Positions 8,921-17,146 of a stretch of 53,440 nt of DNA are shown in pieces; within the stretch, counting starts at the first letter, position 1, and each line of letters begins with the position of its first letter. The translations under genes were made by a program, and so were the position numbers. Below the pieces are notes generated by a model that made no database searches, was not told the DNA's origin, and saw nothing but the letters and a program-made list of their open reading frames with translations. The DNA is from an uncultured Lachnospiraceae bacterium (GTDB lineage: Bacteria; Bacillota; Clostridia; Lachnospirales; Lachnospiraceae), in assembly GCA_910578795.1 (NCBI GenBank), contig CAJTSD010000022.1, forward strand, positions 3,506 to 56,945, read 5' to 3'.

Positions 8921-10363
8921 TTATTCTCCATTATAACTGATTCCTGTGTCCGATGCGATTTTTTTGCTGCACTTCTTTACCGTTTCCGAAGGCACATAGT
9001 CCTCATCCCCAAACATAAACTGATGCAGAAGCGTCACATTTTTCTCCAAATCCACCGGCACTACCACACTGGCACTTCCTACACGTCCGTTTGGCACCAT
9101 ATGGTCTTCAAACGGAAATCCGGTTGTTTCACCAATCTCATAGCTTGCAATATCCTTTAACAGCTCCAAAATTTCGGAAAGATCAAGGGAAGTCATAATC
9201 TTTGGAAATACGGCATCCGCAATTTTATTCAATGTGGCAGGATTTAAGGTCATTGCTTTTTTTGCCACCTTGGTAAGCACGGTTCTTTGTCTGGACGCGC
9301 GCTCCATGTCGTTTCCCACGTAACGCACACGTGCATATGCCGTTGCCTGAAGTCCATTCAGTGTCTGCACACCCGCATGCCCTACAGGCTTATAATACTT
9401 GTACAAACGATGCTGCGGATCTGGGATATAATTTGGTTCGCCTTTCGCGTTTGTCGGATTATCGGGATCCTGCTTTCCGCACATACTGATCTGATAATTG
9501 TTAATATGGTCAATCTCCGCCTGCTTTACATCAATCTCAACACCGCCGACCGCTTCAATCACGTCAATCAAACCGTCAAATCCAACCGTGACAAAATCCT
9601 CCACATCCAAATCAAGGTTCATGTTGAGCATCGCCATCGCCTGCTTGTACCCGCCCTTTGCATATGCGGAATTTGCCTTGCCATAACTGTCCGTGCTTAA
9701 ATTCAGCCATGTGTCACGGTAGACGGAAACCAGCTTTACCTCTTTCGTATCAAGATTGATTGACGCGATCATAATCGTATCCGAAAGTGTGTTCTTATCC
9801 AGCTTCTGGTCGCGGGAATCCACGCCAAACAGTGCAATATTGCGGTACCCTTTAAGCACCTCACTGTCCGCAATGGTTTCATCAATTGCAAGCTCCTCTT
9901 TCTTCTCCTCATCCGAAATCTTAACATGCGTGATTTTATTTGCCTTTGACATCACCCAGCAGGCGCCGACAAGTGTACAGATAACTAATATTTCAAATAC
10001 AAAAAGCGCTATTTTCCACTTCTTTTTCTTTGCCTTCTTCTTTCCCGCCGTACGCGTCGTCTTCGGAACGGTATTCGGGCGTGGGCGCTGTTGCCCCCTC
10101 GCCGGCTGACCTTGTCCGTTTGCAGGGCGTCTTTGTCCTCCTGTTGGCTGTCCCTGTCCGTTCGCGGGACGGCGTCTTTGCCCCTGCGGCGACTGTTGTC
10201 CCTGCCCGTTTGCGGGACGGCGTCTTTGCCCCTGCGGCGGCTGCTGTCCCCCTCCGTTTGCGGGACGGCGTTTCTGTCCTCCCGACGGCTGACCCTGTCC
10301 ACTTACAGGGCGTCTGGCTCCCTGCTTATTTCCGTTTTGTTTATTGTCATTATAATCCTGCAT
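8921..10363 (-). CDS. LytR-CpsA-Psr (LCP) family wall-polymer ligase with repeat-rich N-terminus
   Basis: LCP enzymes transfer polyprenyl-linked wall polymers to peptidoglycan outside the membrane. In this 480-residue protein, the first 110 residues are cytoplasmic and made of Gly/Gln/Pro/Arg repeats around QGQRRRPANGQGQ. A Lys-rich stretch and one membrane helix follow (about 114-136). The LCP domain follows (about 170-410), with NIALFGVDSRDQ, SDTIMIASIN, VSVYRDTWL, and YARVRYVGNDMERASRQRTVL as the Arg-rich polyprenyl-phosphate site. AGGAGA precedes ATG 10363. It follows the priming sugar transferase by 27 bp, a natural pairing for attaching the product of this locus to the wall. Confidence 0.93.
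   Translation of the reverse strand: MQDYNDNKQNGNKQGARRPVSGQGQPSGGQKRRPANGGGQQPPQGQRRRPANGQGQQSPQGQRRRPANGQGQPTGGQRRPANGQGQPARGQQRPRPNTVPKTTRTAGKKKAKKKKWKIALFVFEILVICTLVGACWVMSKANKITHVKISDEEKKEELAIDETIADSEVLKGYRNIALFGVDSRDQKLDKNTLSDTIMIASINLDTKEVKLVSVYRDTWLNLSTDSYGKANSAYAKGGYKQAMAMLNMNLDLDVEDFVTVGFDGLIDVIEAVGGVEIDVKQAEIDHINNYQISMCGKQDPDNPTNAKGEPNYIPDPQHRLYKYYKPVGHAGVQTLNGLQATAYARVRYVGNDMERASRQRTVLTKVAKKAMTLNPATLNKIADAVFPKIMTSLDLSEILELLKDIASYEIGETTGFPFEDHMVPNGRVGSASVVVPVDLEKNVTLLHQFMFGDEDYVPSETVKKCSKKIASDTGISYNGE
10120..10320. repeat. Degenerate tandem repeat coding the LCP N-terminal tail
   Basis: About four to five imperfect units of roughly 40-48 bp built on the core ccgtttgcgggacggcgt code the Gly/Gln/Pro/Arg tail of the LCP protein (GQRRRPANGQGQ). 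The boundaries are approximate. Confidence 0.8.
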
Positions 10364-10390
10364 TTTATTTCTCCTGTCTTATCCTAAAAT

Positions 10391-11800
10391 TCAGTATGCA
10401 TTTTTACTGATAAAGCCTTTAAAAAAGGTGAGGAACAGAATTTTAAAGTCAAATGCCATCGACCAATTTTCAATATAGTACAGATCATACTCAATACGTT
10501 TTCTAATAGAAGTATCGCCTCTGTAGCCGTTTACCTGTGCCCATCCGGTAATCCCCGGACGGACCTGATGCTTTATCATGTATCTTGGTATTTCCTCTTT
10601 AAACTTTTCAACGAAAAGAGGTCTTTCGGGACGCGGTCCAATCAGGCTCATATCGCCTTTTAAAACATTAAAGAACTGCGGAAGCTCATCAATGCTCGTT
10701 TTTCTCAATACCTTTCCAATCTTTGTTACCCGCGGATCGTTTTTCTTTGTCCACCCCTTCTTCTCTTCCTCATCAGGTTGCACCTCCATGCTTCGGAACT
10801 TATACATCTGAAAGGGTTTGTTGTGTAATCCGACTCTCTCCTGTTTAAAAATCAACGGACCCTTGCTTGTCATTTTTACGCCGATTGCCGCAATCAGCAT
10901 AACGGGCGAAAATAATAGAATCGCCACCAATGCCCCAATAAAATCCACTGCACGCTTCAGTGCCTTATTCACCAGATTTGTGAGCGGCACGCGCCTGATA
11001 TTCACCACCGCAAGCCCATCCATATCCTCCAAATAGGGACGGCTTGGAATCACACTGTTATAATCAGGAATAAATTTTGTATGAACTCCTGATTTTTCGC
11101 ATATATTAACAATCGCCTCTAACCTGTCATAATCCGACAGGGAAAGCGTGATACCAATCTCATCCAATTGATTTTCGGGAAGCATCATACTTAGGGAGTC
11201 AATTTCCCCAATTACCCTGACTCCCTTGTAAACTGCACCCACGGGAACACGGTCGTCCAAAATACCGCACACCTCATAGCCCCATTCGGGATTTGCCTTG
11301 ATTTTTCTGATGTATTCTTCCGCTGCCCTGGAATAACCGACCAAAAGCATATGCTTGATATTGTATCCCTTTTTGCGGATATATCGCAGCACAACGCGCA
11401 CGCCTTTTCGCATAAACGATTCTGCGACAATATTAAAGCCGTAAAACACACCCACCATACCACGCGAAAAATCAGGGATATTAATTGCAAAAAGCACCAC
11501 CATGACAGCGACAAGCCCCACCGTGTTTGCCTTTATAATATTAAACACCTCGTACATCGTCTTGGATGTACGCTTCGACGAGTATAAATCAAATGCATTA
11601 TACAAAATCAGATAGCCGGGTACTATGGCAACAAATGCAATCACATAGACTTCTATAGGAAGAATACCTGTTTCCGGATTGTTTACCTTGACATAGACAT
11701 TAATCCACAGAAACCATGCCAGCCAGTATGTGGCTGCTATGACCAGCGCATCAAGCAGTACCAGCAGTCTGTTGAAATATTTCTGATTATCTCTTATCAA
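10391..11800 (-). CDS. Polyprenyl-phosphate sugar-1-phosphate transferase (priming enzyme 1)
   Basis: This 469-residue enzyme probably starts glycan synthesis by moving hexose-1-phosphate to undecaprenyl phosphate. The N-terminal half has about four to five membrane segments, then a Rossmann-like CoA_binding_3-type domain (HMLLVGYSRAAEEYI). The C-terminal bacterial sugar transferase domain (about 285-469) has KRAVDFIGALVAILLFSPVM, KFRSMEV, DELPQFFNVLKGDMSLIGPRP and PGITGWAQVNGYRGDT. The start is TTG 11800: there is no in-frame ATG near it, the GGTGAG site is well placed, and related proteins begin at this point. A promoter and a structured leader lie upstream. Glucose or galactose phosphate are the common substrates; which applies here is not visible. 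Confidence 0.92.
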   Translation of the reverse strand: MIRDNQKYFNRLLVLLDALVIAATYWLAWFLWINVYVKVNNPETGILPIEVYVIAFVAIVPGYLILYNAFDLYSSKRTSKTMYEVFNIIKANTVGLVAVMVVLFAINIPDFSRGMVGVFYGFNIVAESFMRKGVRVVLRYIRKKGYNIKHMLLVGYSRAAEEYIRKIKANPEWGYEVCGILDDRVPVGAVYKGVRVIGEIDSLSMMLPENQLDEIGITLSLSDYDRLEAIVNICEKSGVHTKFIPDYNSVIPSRPYLEDMDGLAVVNIRRVPLTNLVNKALKRAVDFIGALVAILLFSPVMLIAAIGVKMTSKGPLIFKQERVGLHNKPFQMYKFRSMEVQPDEEEKKGWTKKNDPRVTKIGKVLRKTSIDELPQFFNVLKGDMSLIGPRPERPLFVEKFKEEIPRYMIKHQVRPGITGWAQVNGYRGDTSIRKRIEYDLYYIENWSMAFDFKILFLTFFKGFISKNAY

Positions 11801-11855
11801 TTATCTCACCCTAACTCCCCCCGCCTTATATGATCCCACTCCATTTCAATCGGGC

Positions 11856-11928
11856 GGGGAAGGTTTATCTTCCCCTGCTCGCCGCGCGCCCCGTGCGCCG
11901 CTTCAGCGGCATATTTCCTCTGCACGGG
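11856..11928 (-). promoter_or_regulatory. Two-hairpin structured 5' leader of the priming transferase
   Basis: The region 11801-12058 holds no gene. On the minus strand transcript a 7-bp outer stem (11922-11928 with 11890-11896) encloses a side segment and an inner GCCGC-TGAA-GCGGC stem (11897-11910). A second hairpin, GGGGAAG/CTTCCCC, lies at 11856-11875. No T-run follows either, so they do not look like terminators. It matches no riboswitch consensus that I recognise. Confidence 0.55.
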
Positions 11929-11998
11929 ACTGTGCATAAAAGGCATCCAAATCAGGATTGTGAAAATTTTATTTCACCGTAAATACTGCGCTCTTTTT

Positions 11999-12027
11999 AT
12001 TTTACATGATTCGAGCAAAAAGTACAA
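11999..12027 (-). promoter_or_regulatory. Sigma-A type promoter for the priming transferase/LCP unit
   Basis: On the minus strand TTGTAC (12022-12027) and TAAAAT (11999-12004) are separated by exactly 17 bp. It would start transcription near 11992, giving a leader of about 190 bases before the TTG start at 11800. Confidence 0.65.
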
Positions 12028-12058
12028 CATTTTTGTAACATTGTCGCAAAGATTTTAT

Positions 12059-13039
12059 TTATCCCTGCATCAGCCGAATTAAATTAAGCCACAATTCCAC
12101 CTGAATTTTAATATAATTTCCCAGTCTTTTTGCGCAAAATTTCTGCTTATGCGCCTTTCCCTCCTGACTGGACGAAAGACGGACTCCGTTTACAAGTCCT
12201 GTCAGATATTCTTTTCCAAAGCCTTTTTTTACAAAGAACAGCGTTTTTACCAAAAATCCTGCCGCCAAAAACGGAAAGTTAATAAGGATCTGTAAAAAAG
12301 GCATATTTTTATAAATCAGATACACACTGTTTCTTGCGGCAAGCTTTGTCTTGAACGCATTGTACCGCGAACCGCTTGTTGCGCTGCCTGCATGGTATAC
12401 AACTGCGTTTGCCGCAAACCAATTTTCATATCCTAAGATTTTTGCACGGTAGCCAAGATCAATGTCCTCAAAATAGGCAAAATGCTCCTTATCAAACAAA
12501 CCTACCTTTTCATCGGATAAAAGTGCACGTCTGTAAATTGCAGCGCCTGCACAAGACGCAAAAATCTCACAGTTTTTATTATAGAGAGCGGGGCATTTTC
12601 CCTTTCCCCGCGCAAATGCCCAGCCAAGCGCACAGTAGAAATCACCTGCGTCGTCCGTTTTCTCCTTATCGTATAGCGAAATCAGACGCGCTGATGCCGA
12701 GAACACCTTATTGTCCTTATCCGCATCAAGCACGCGTTCCAGCTCCCGGACAAAAAGTTTATCCGCTCTCGTATCATTATTTAAAAGAATTACATAAGGC
12801 GTTGTGCTCGCCGCAATTCCCTGATTCACTGCCACGCTAAAGCCTGTATTTTCCTTGTTTTTAATCACACGCACCTGTGGGAATTTTTCTTCCACAATCG
12901 CAAGACTGCCATCCGTTGAAGCATTATCTACCACAATAATCTCCACGTCTGTCGTTGTGCCTGCGAAAATACTGTCAAGACACGTTTCGATATATTTGAT
13001 TCCGTTATAGTTTGGTATCACGATTGTTGATTTTGCCAT
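12059..13039 (-). CDS. GT2 glycosyltransferase, WbbL-like
   Basis: This 326-residue GT-A enzyme has TIVIPNYNGIKYIETCLDSI (5-24), VVDNASTDGS (36-45), the DXD equivalent LLNNDTRAD (about 84-92), and FAYFEDIDLGYRAKILGY (about 186-203), the acceptor/base region typical of WbbL-type rhamnosyltransferases. A hydrophobic patch near the C-terminus probably holds it at the membrane. WbbL adds the first rhamnose to a lipid-linked sugar, and that role would fit next to the priming enzyme, but it is an inference. AAGGGA lies 8 bases before ATG 13039. Confidence 0.88.
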   Translation of the reverse strand: MAKSTIVIPNYNGIKYIETCLDSIFAGTTTDVEIIVVDNASTDGSLAIVEEKFPQVRVIKNKENTGFSVAVNQGIAASTTPYVILLNNDTRADKLFVRELERVLDADKDNKVFSASARLISLYDKEKTDDAGDFYCALGWAFARGKGKCPALYNKNCEIFASCAGAAIYRRALLSDEKVGLFDKEHFAYFEDIDLGYRAKILGYENWFAANAVVYHAGSATSGSRYNAFKTKLAARNSVYLIYKNMPFLQILINFPFLAAGFLVKTLFFVKKGFGKEYLTGLVNGVRLSSSQEGKAHKQKFCAKRLGNYIKIQVELWLNLIRLMQG

Positions 13040-13074
13040 TGTGAAAGTCCCTTCTGCCGGTAATTACACCAAAG

Positions 13075-14469
13075 CTATTTGCGGAGGTTGTCTGCCCTGC
13101 CCTTTACGCCGCGTACACATACGGGATCCAAAAGAAGCCTTCCTCCCTTTTCCAGCAGGCGGCGGCTGAGCTTTGCACTCAAAAGTGCAATCTGCGACCG
13201 TCCTCCCGCAGTTTTGTCAAGTTCCCTAATCCATTGGGGAAGTTCTTTTACATCCGTGTATAGCGTACTTTCATACGGATGCCCCGTCACTTCCTCATAA
13301 ACCGGCTGATATTCCTTATTTACAGCCATATTTCTGAGATCCAGCAGCCGTGTGTTCTGATATAAATCCATTCGGTTCATATATCCTGCATAAACAAGCG
13401 GCTGCCCTTTGTAGCTGCCTCCCGCGACTTTCCCGCGGCTTGCGGTAAATCCTCCCACCGCTGCAAGATCCGGTCTGTGCGTGAGCACGTTATTTCTGTA
13501 GTCTATTCTGTAAAAGCCCAAATGTTTGTTGTGGCGCACATCACCTTTCCACCCCATGCGGTCCACAAAATCAATCAGGGCTTTTTTACCTGCCTCATAA
13601 GCGTACATCTTGCTCTGCGGATTGTCAGCGGTAGAATTTTCATGGCAACGCCAATGATACAATACTTTCGACACGTGTACAATTTTTTTCTCCATGCGTA
13701 CCGCACTTGTGTTCTCTCTTTCCCTGAGCAACAGCGTACTCACAATGCGCAGTACCAAATCATAATCCTGCGACCCGTCATAATCTCTCCGGATTCCCAG
13801 CTTTTTCAACGTTTCTGTATCCACCACCGTGAAATGGCAGATGTAATTATTCGTCAGTATCAGATCCAAATTAAAGTCAAGTTTAAAATGCGGATCATAA
13901 AAGCTCGTCCCTGATGAGTCACATTTATCTTCATCCGAGTATACCAGTATCGGCTTATTTTCGTCTTTTTTATTTTTTATGGCATGCGCCATCTCATATA
14001 ATGCATCTGGCGTAATCATATCATCATGGTCTAAAAGCCCGCAGTAATCCCCCTTTGCAAGCTCAATTGCCTTGCTTGTATTTCCTGCAATCCCTTCGTT
14101 TTTTGTAAGCTTTTCATATCGGATCCTCGAATCGCCATAAGCTGCAACCGCTTTTCTCACGACACCGCTTTCGCTGCCATCTGCAATAATCAGTTCCCAG
14201 TTTTCATAGGTCTGTGCAAGACAGCTGTCAATCAATGCCTTCATATATACAGGACGTGTTTCAAACGCGGGAACCAGGATCGAAAAGCAAATATCCGTTA
14301 TACTTTTATCCGTTCTTTGGCGCGCAAGCTCATCTGCATCCGGTTTCTGATAAGTATAATTTCTGTAGTATTTTGCCGTTACACGCTCCCATGCGGCAAA
14401 AAAAGCCTCCGTGTAACCGTTTTTTCTGCTATAATTAATTGTCTTTTTAATATTTTGCGCTAAACTCAT
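13075..14469 (-). CDS. GT2 glycosyltransferase with long C-terminal extension
   Basis: This 464-residue protein has an N-terminal GT2 domain (about 57-300): FSILVPAFETRPVYMKALI, LIIADGS, GDYCGLLDHDDMITPDALYE with the metal-binding DHDD, and YDGSQDYDLVLRIV near the catalytic base. The LTNNYICHF segment is shared with the first domain of the larger GT at 17147. The remaining 150 residues have no second GT2 domain, so it looks like a shortened relative of the two-domain enzymes. GAGGT precedes ATG 14469. It is separated from gtrA by a terminator-like hairpin. Acceptor and donor are unknown. Confidence 0.88.
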   Translation of the reverse strand: MSLAQNIKKTINYSRKNGYTEAFFAAWERVTAKYYRNYTYQKPDADELARQRTDKSITDICFSILVPAFETRPVYMKALIDSCLAQTYENWELIIADGSESGVVRKAVAAYGDSRIRYEKLTKNEGIAGNTSKAIELAKGDYCGLLDHDDMITPDALYEMAHAIKNKKDENKPILVYSDEDKCDSSGTSFYDPHFKLDFNLDLILTNNYICHFTVVDTETLKKLGIRRDYDGSQDYDLVLRIVSTLLLRERENTSAVRMEKKIVHVSKVLYHWRCHENSTADNPQSKMYAYEAGKKALIDFVDRMGWKGDVRHNKHLGFYRIDYRNNVLTHRPDLAAVGGFTASRGKVAGGSYKGQPLVYAGYMNRMDLYQNTRLLDLRNMAVNKEYQPVYEEVTGHPYESTLYTDVKELPQWIRELDKTAGGRSQIALLSAKLSRRLLEKGGRLLLDPVCVRGVKGRADNLRK

Positions 14470-14508
14470 ATTTTAAATACCTCAATATTTCGAATATGTC
14501 ATATTCCG

Positions 14509-14537
14509 AAAAGAACGCCCGCACCTGACGTTCTTTT
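14509..14537 (-). terminator. Intrinsic terminator after the GtrA-like gene
   Basis: AAAAGAACG (14509-14517) and CGTTCTTTT (14529-14537) make a 9-bp stem with an 11-base loop. The 3' arm ends in TTTT on both strands, so it may act in either direction. It lies 16 bp after the stop of the GtrA-like gene. Confidence 0.6.
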
Positions 14538-14552
14538 TGCATGAAATTCTTT

Positions 14553-14996
14553 TTATGCTTTTTTTTCCAAAAATATTTTTCTGCTGATAAAATTGTAAAT
14601 CATCACAATCGCCGTCGCAATGATCTTTGATACCGCAAACCAAAGGGTAGCGTTAAAAATGGCAGTCAGGGCAGCGCTTGCCTCGTAGCACACACTGCAG
14701 GAAAGCAGGATTACCTCATTTAAACCAAGCCCAATCAGACTCAAAACCACAAATATCACAAACTCTTTTTTCCTGCTTAAATCCTCCTTGCGCTCAAACA
14801 CAAATTTCATACTGAGGATATAATTAATCACTACCGATATCGTAAATCCAAAAAATCCGCCGACTGCCGTCGCAACATTCCTTGATGTGACATAATTCAT
14901 CAAATGGAATATTCCTGTGGATATGGCAAAATCAATCAGAAAACAGACGCCTCCCACAAAACCGAATTTAATAATCTGTTCCAGTAATTTTTTCAT
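14553..14996 (-). CDS. GtrA-family membrane protein (polyprenyl-sugar flippase-like)
   Basis: The start is set at ATG 14996 behind GGGAG, giving 147 residues, the normal family length; an upstream ATG at 15086 would add an unlikely polar leader. Four membrane helices are visible: FGFVGGVCFLIDFAISTG, then AVGGFFGFTISVVINYILS, FVIFVVLSLIGLGLNEVIL, and WFAVSKIIATAIVMIYNFI followed by RKIFLEKKA. The VNYILSMKFVF motif is typical of GtrA. The family is thought to flip polyprenyl-phosphate sugars for glycan decoration. A GtrB-type synthase is encoded at 43942, so the two may act together although they lie far apart. Confidence 0.9.
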   Translation of the reverse strand: MKKLLEQIIKFGFVGGVCFLIDFAISTGIFHLMNYVTSRNVATAVGGFFGFTISVVINYILSMKFVFERKEDLSRKKEFVIFVVLSLIGLGLNEVILLSCSVCYEASAALTAIFNATLWFAVSKIIATAIVMIYNFISRKIFLEKKA

Positions 14997-15091
14997 AAAT
15001 AATCTCCCATTTTCCAACAACTGCGAATTCTCGACATCGAAAAGCGTAAGCTTACTCCTTTGTCCCAAAGCAATCGTTGCTTTCATAACAT

Positions 15092-15137
15092 AGGATAACC
15101 AAAAAGCCGCTTTTTCAGGCAGCCTTTTGGTTATCCT
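15092..15137 (-). terminator. Long perfect hairpin between the phosphoglucomutase and gtrA genes
   Basis: AGGATAACCAAAA (15092-15104) pairs with TTTTGGTTATCCT (15125-15137), a perfect 13-bp stem. The loop can form a further GCC/GGC inner stem. There is no T-run after it on the minus strand, while the plus-strand side is T-rich, so it may be a transcript-end or processing hairpin rather than a classic terminator. Confidence 0.5.
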
Positions 15138-15153
15138 TTCATTTCCTTTTTAT

Positions 15154-16881
15154 TTAGCTTTCAATCACTGCTTTGACCGCATTAGTCAAATCCTCGCTCT
15201 TCTTCTGTGCGTCCTCAAGGCTTGTGCCCTTAACGCCCATGTAGAATTTAATCTTCGGCTCCGTGCCGGACGGTCTTGCGCAGCACCATGAGTCGTTTGT
15301 CAAATCAAAGTAAAGCACATTCGACTTGGGAAGTCCTGTTGTTCCCTTTTCGCCTGTCTCCATGTTGACAACAACATCGTTTGCGTAATCCCTAAACTGC
15401 GTAACCTTCAGCTCACCGAACTCCTTGGGCGGATTGTTTCTGAATTTATCCATCAAAGCGGCAATCTCCTTTGCGCCGTCGATGCCCTTCATCGTAATCG
15501 AATACTGGGTTTCCTTATAATAGCCGTACTTCTCGTATACGTCAATCATCATATCCCAAAGCGTCATGTTGTTCTTCTTGCACCATGAGGCAACCTCCGC
15601 AAGCATCATCACCGCGACAATCGCGTCCTTATCCCGTGCGTGTGTGCCGACAAGACAACCGTAGCTCTCCTCAAGACCGAACGCATAGTTGTTGCAGCCG
15701 GTCTGCTCAAAGAGTTTAATCTGTTCGCCGATATATTTAAAGCCTGTGAGCACTTCGATTAATTTAACATTGTAAGCCTCCGTAATCGGCTTTGTCATGT
15801 TTGTCGTAACGATTGTGGTGACAAGCGCCGGATTTTCGGGCATGGTGTTTGTCGCTCTTCTCTCGCGCAAAATGTACTCGGCAATCAGCATACCGGACAT
15901 GTTTCCGGTAAAAGGAACATACTCGCCGCTCTTTGTGTCAAGCGCATAGACGCCAAGACGGTCCGCGTCGGGGTCTGTCGCCATAACGATGTCCGCGCCC
16001 TTTTCCTTCGCAAGCTTTAATGCAAGCGTAAATGCCTTCGGGTCTTCGGGGTTCGGGTAATCGAGTGTCGTAAAATCAGGGTCTGGCAGCTCCTGCTCGG
16101 GAACAACATAAACGTTCTCAAAGCCAAGCTCCTCTAAAACACGTCTTACGGGAATGTTGCCCGTGCCGTGGAACGGTGTGTATACAATCTTAATGTCCTT
16201 TGACACTTCCTTAATGATTTCAGGGTGAATGCTCTGCTTTTTCAGCTCTACCATGTATGCATCGTCAATTTCCTTGCCGATCACCTCGTAAAGCCCCTTC
16301 GCCATTGCCTCTTCCTTTGGCATGGTCTTTACATTATGATAATCCGTGATGGCTCTTACTTCGCCGATAATTCCGGTATCATGCGGGGGTGTTACCTGTG
16401 CGCCGTCCTCCCAGTATGCCTTGTAGCCGTTATACTCGGGCGGATTGTGGCTTGCCGTAACGACTACGCCTGCGATACAGCCAAGCTTGCGCAGTGCAAA
16501 AGAAAGCTCCGGTGTGGGTCTTAACGAATCAAATACATACGCCTTAATGCCGTTTGCCGCAAGACAGCGTGCCGTTTCATCCGCAAATTCGGGGCTCATG
16601 CGCCTGGAATCGTACGCAATCGCAACGCCTTTTTCCGCGCCGCCCTGCTTGATGATGTAATTTGCAAGTCCCTGTGTCGCCTTGCGCACGGTGTAGATGT
16701 TCATTCTGTTTGTACCTGCGCCGATAATGCCGCGTAAACCGCCTGTACCAAACTCCAGTTCTTTGTAGAAGCGCTCCTCGATTTCGGTCTCGTTGTCCTT
16801 AATCGCCAAAAGCTCGTCCTTTGTCGCCTGGTCAAAATAGTCGTCCTTCAGCCAAAAGTTAAATTCGTCCATGAAACTCAT
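15154..16881 (-). CDS. Phosphoglucomutase / phosphomannomutase family enzyme
   Basis: This 575-residue alpha-D-phosphohexomutase interconverts hexose-6- and hexose-1-phosphate. In this locus it would supply glucose-1-phosphate to RmlA and UDP-sugar synthesis. The N-terminal domain has LEFGTGGLRGIIGAGTNRMN, the phosphoserine loop is TASHNPPEYNGYKAYW (about 142-157), the metal loop is DPDADRLG (about 306-313), the sugar loop is GLEESYG (about 408-414), and the phosphate-binding loop near the C-terminus is RPSGTEPKIKFY. The length fits the PgcA-type long mutases of Firmicutes. GGAGGG precedes ATG 16881. Third codon positions look richer in G and C than in most neighbours, as expected for a highly expressed gene. 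Confidence 0.95.
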   Translation of the reverse strand: MSFMDEFNFWLKDDYFDQATKDELLAIKDNETEIEERFYKELEFGTGGLRGIIGAGTNRMNIYTVRKATQGLANYIIKQGGAEKGVAIAYDSRRMSPEFADETARCLAANGIKAYVFDSLRPTPELSFALRKLGCIAGVVVTASHNPPEYNGYKAYWEDGAQVTPPHDTGIIGEVRAITDYHNVKTMPKEEAMAKGLYEVIGKEIDDAYMVELKKQSIHPEIIKEVSKDIKIVYTPFHGTGNIPVRRVLEELGFENVYVVPEQELPDPDFTTLDYPNPEDPKAFTLALKLAKEKGADIVMATDPDADRLGVYALDTKSGEYVPFTGNMSGMLIAEYILRERRATNTMPENPALVTTIVTTNMTKPITEAYNVKLIEVLTGFKYIGEQIKLFEQTGCNNYAFGLEESYGCLVGTHARDKDAIVAVMMLAEVASWCKKNNMTLWDMMIDVYEKYGYYKETQYSITMKGIDGAKEIAALMDKFRNNPPKEFGELKVTQFRDYANDVVVNMETGEKGTTGLPKSNVLYFDLTNDSWCCARPSGTEPKIKFYMGVKGTSLEDAQKKSEDLTNAVKAVIES

Positions 16882-16933
16882 TTTGTAAACCCTCCATTCT
16901 TGTATTCGTATGCGGTAATATTTTACATAATTC

Positions 16934-17067
16934 GTAACTATTCAGTACCTTAATAGTTACGAGCATCAAGCCATGCAAATCCACTTCGTTGAGGCTTGAT
17001 GCATAAAATAATTTACATGTTCTTACGCACTTCGCAGCAAGTGCGCAGTGCTGTACTGAACATTTAC
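16934..17067 (+). repeat. Palindromic intergenic element, copy 1
   Basis: This 134-bp element starts GTAACTATTCAGTAC and ends GTACTGAACATTTAC, so the ends are near inverted repeats. Inside are two smaller palindromes: GCATCAAGCC with GGCTTGATGC, and CGCACTT with AAGTGCG. A second copy lies at 26995-27148 in the same orientation. It fills the gap between the 660-residue GT gene and the phosphoglucomutase gene and has no coding capacity. Confidence 0.85.
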
Positions 17068-17146
17068 CATAATTCTATTAAACCAAAAAAATGGAAATTT
17101 TTCAAGGAATTGTGCAATTTTATCTTTGCTTTTTTTGCCTGCGGTT

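Noticed and set aside
14997..15086. A longer GtrA-like protein starting at 15086
   Set aside because: The extra 30 residues are polar and unlike the family; the internal ATG at 14996 has a good ribosome site and gives the usual length.
16934..17067. The palindromic element as an rRNA/tRNA or riboswitch
   Set aside because: No tRNA features, and the same sequence recurs in an unrelated place (26995), which fits a dispersed repeat.
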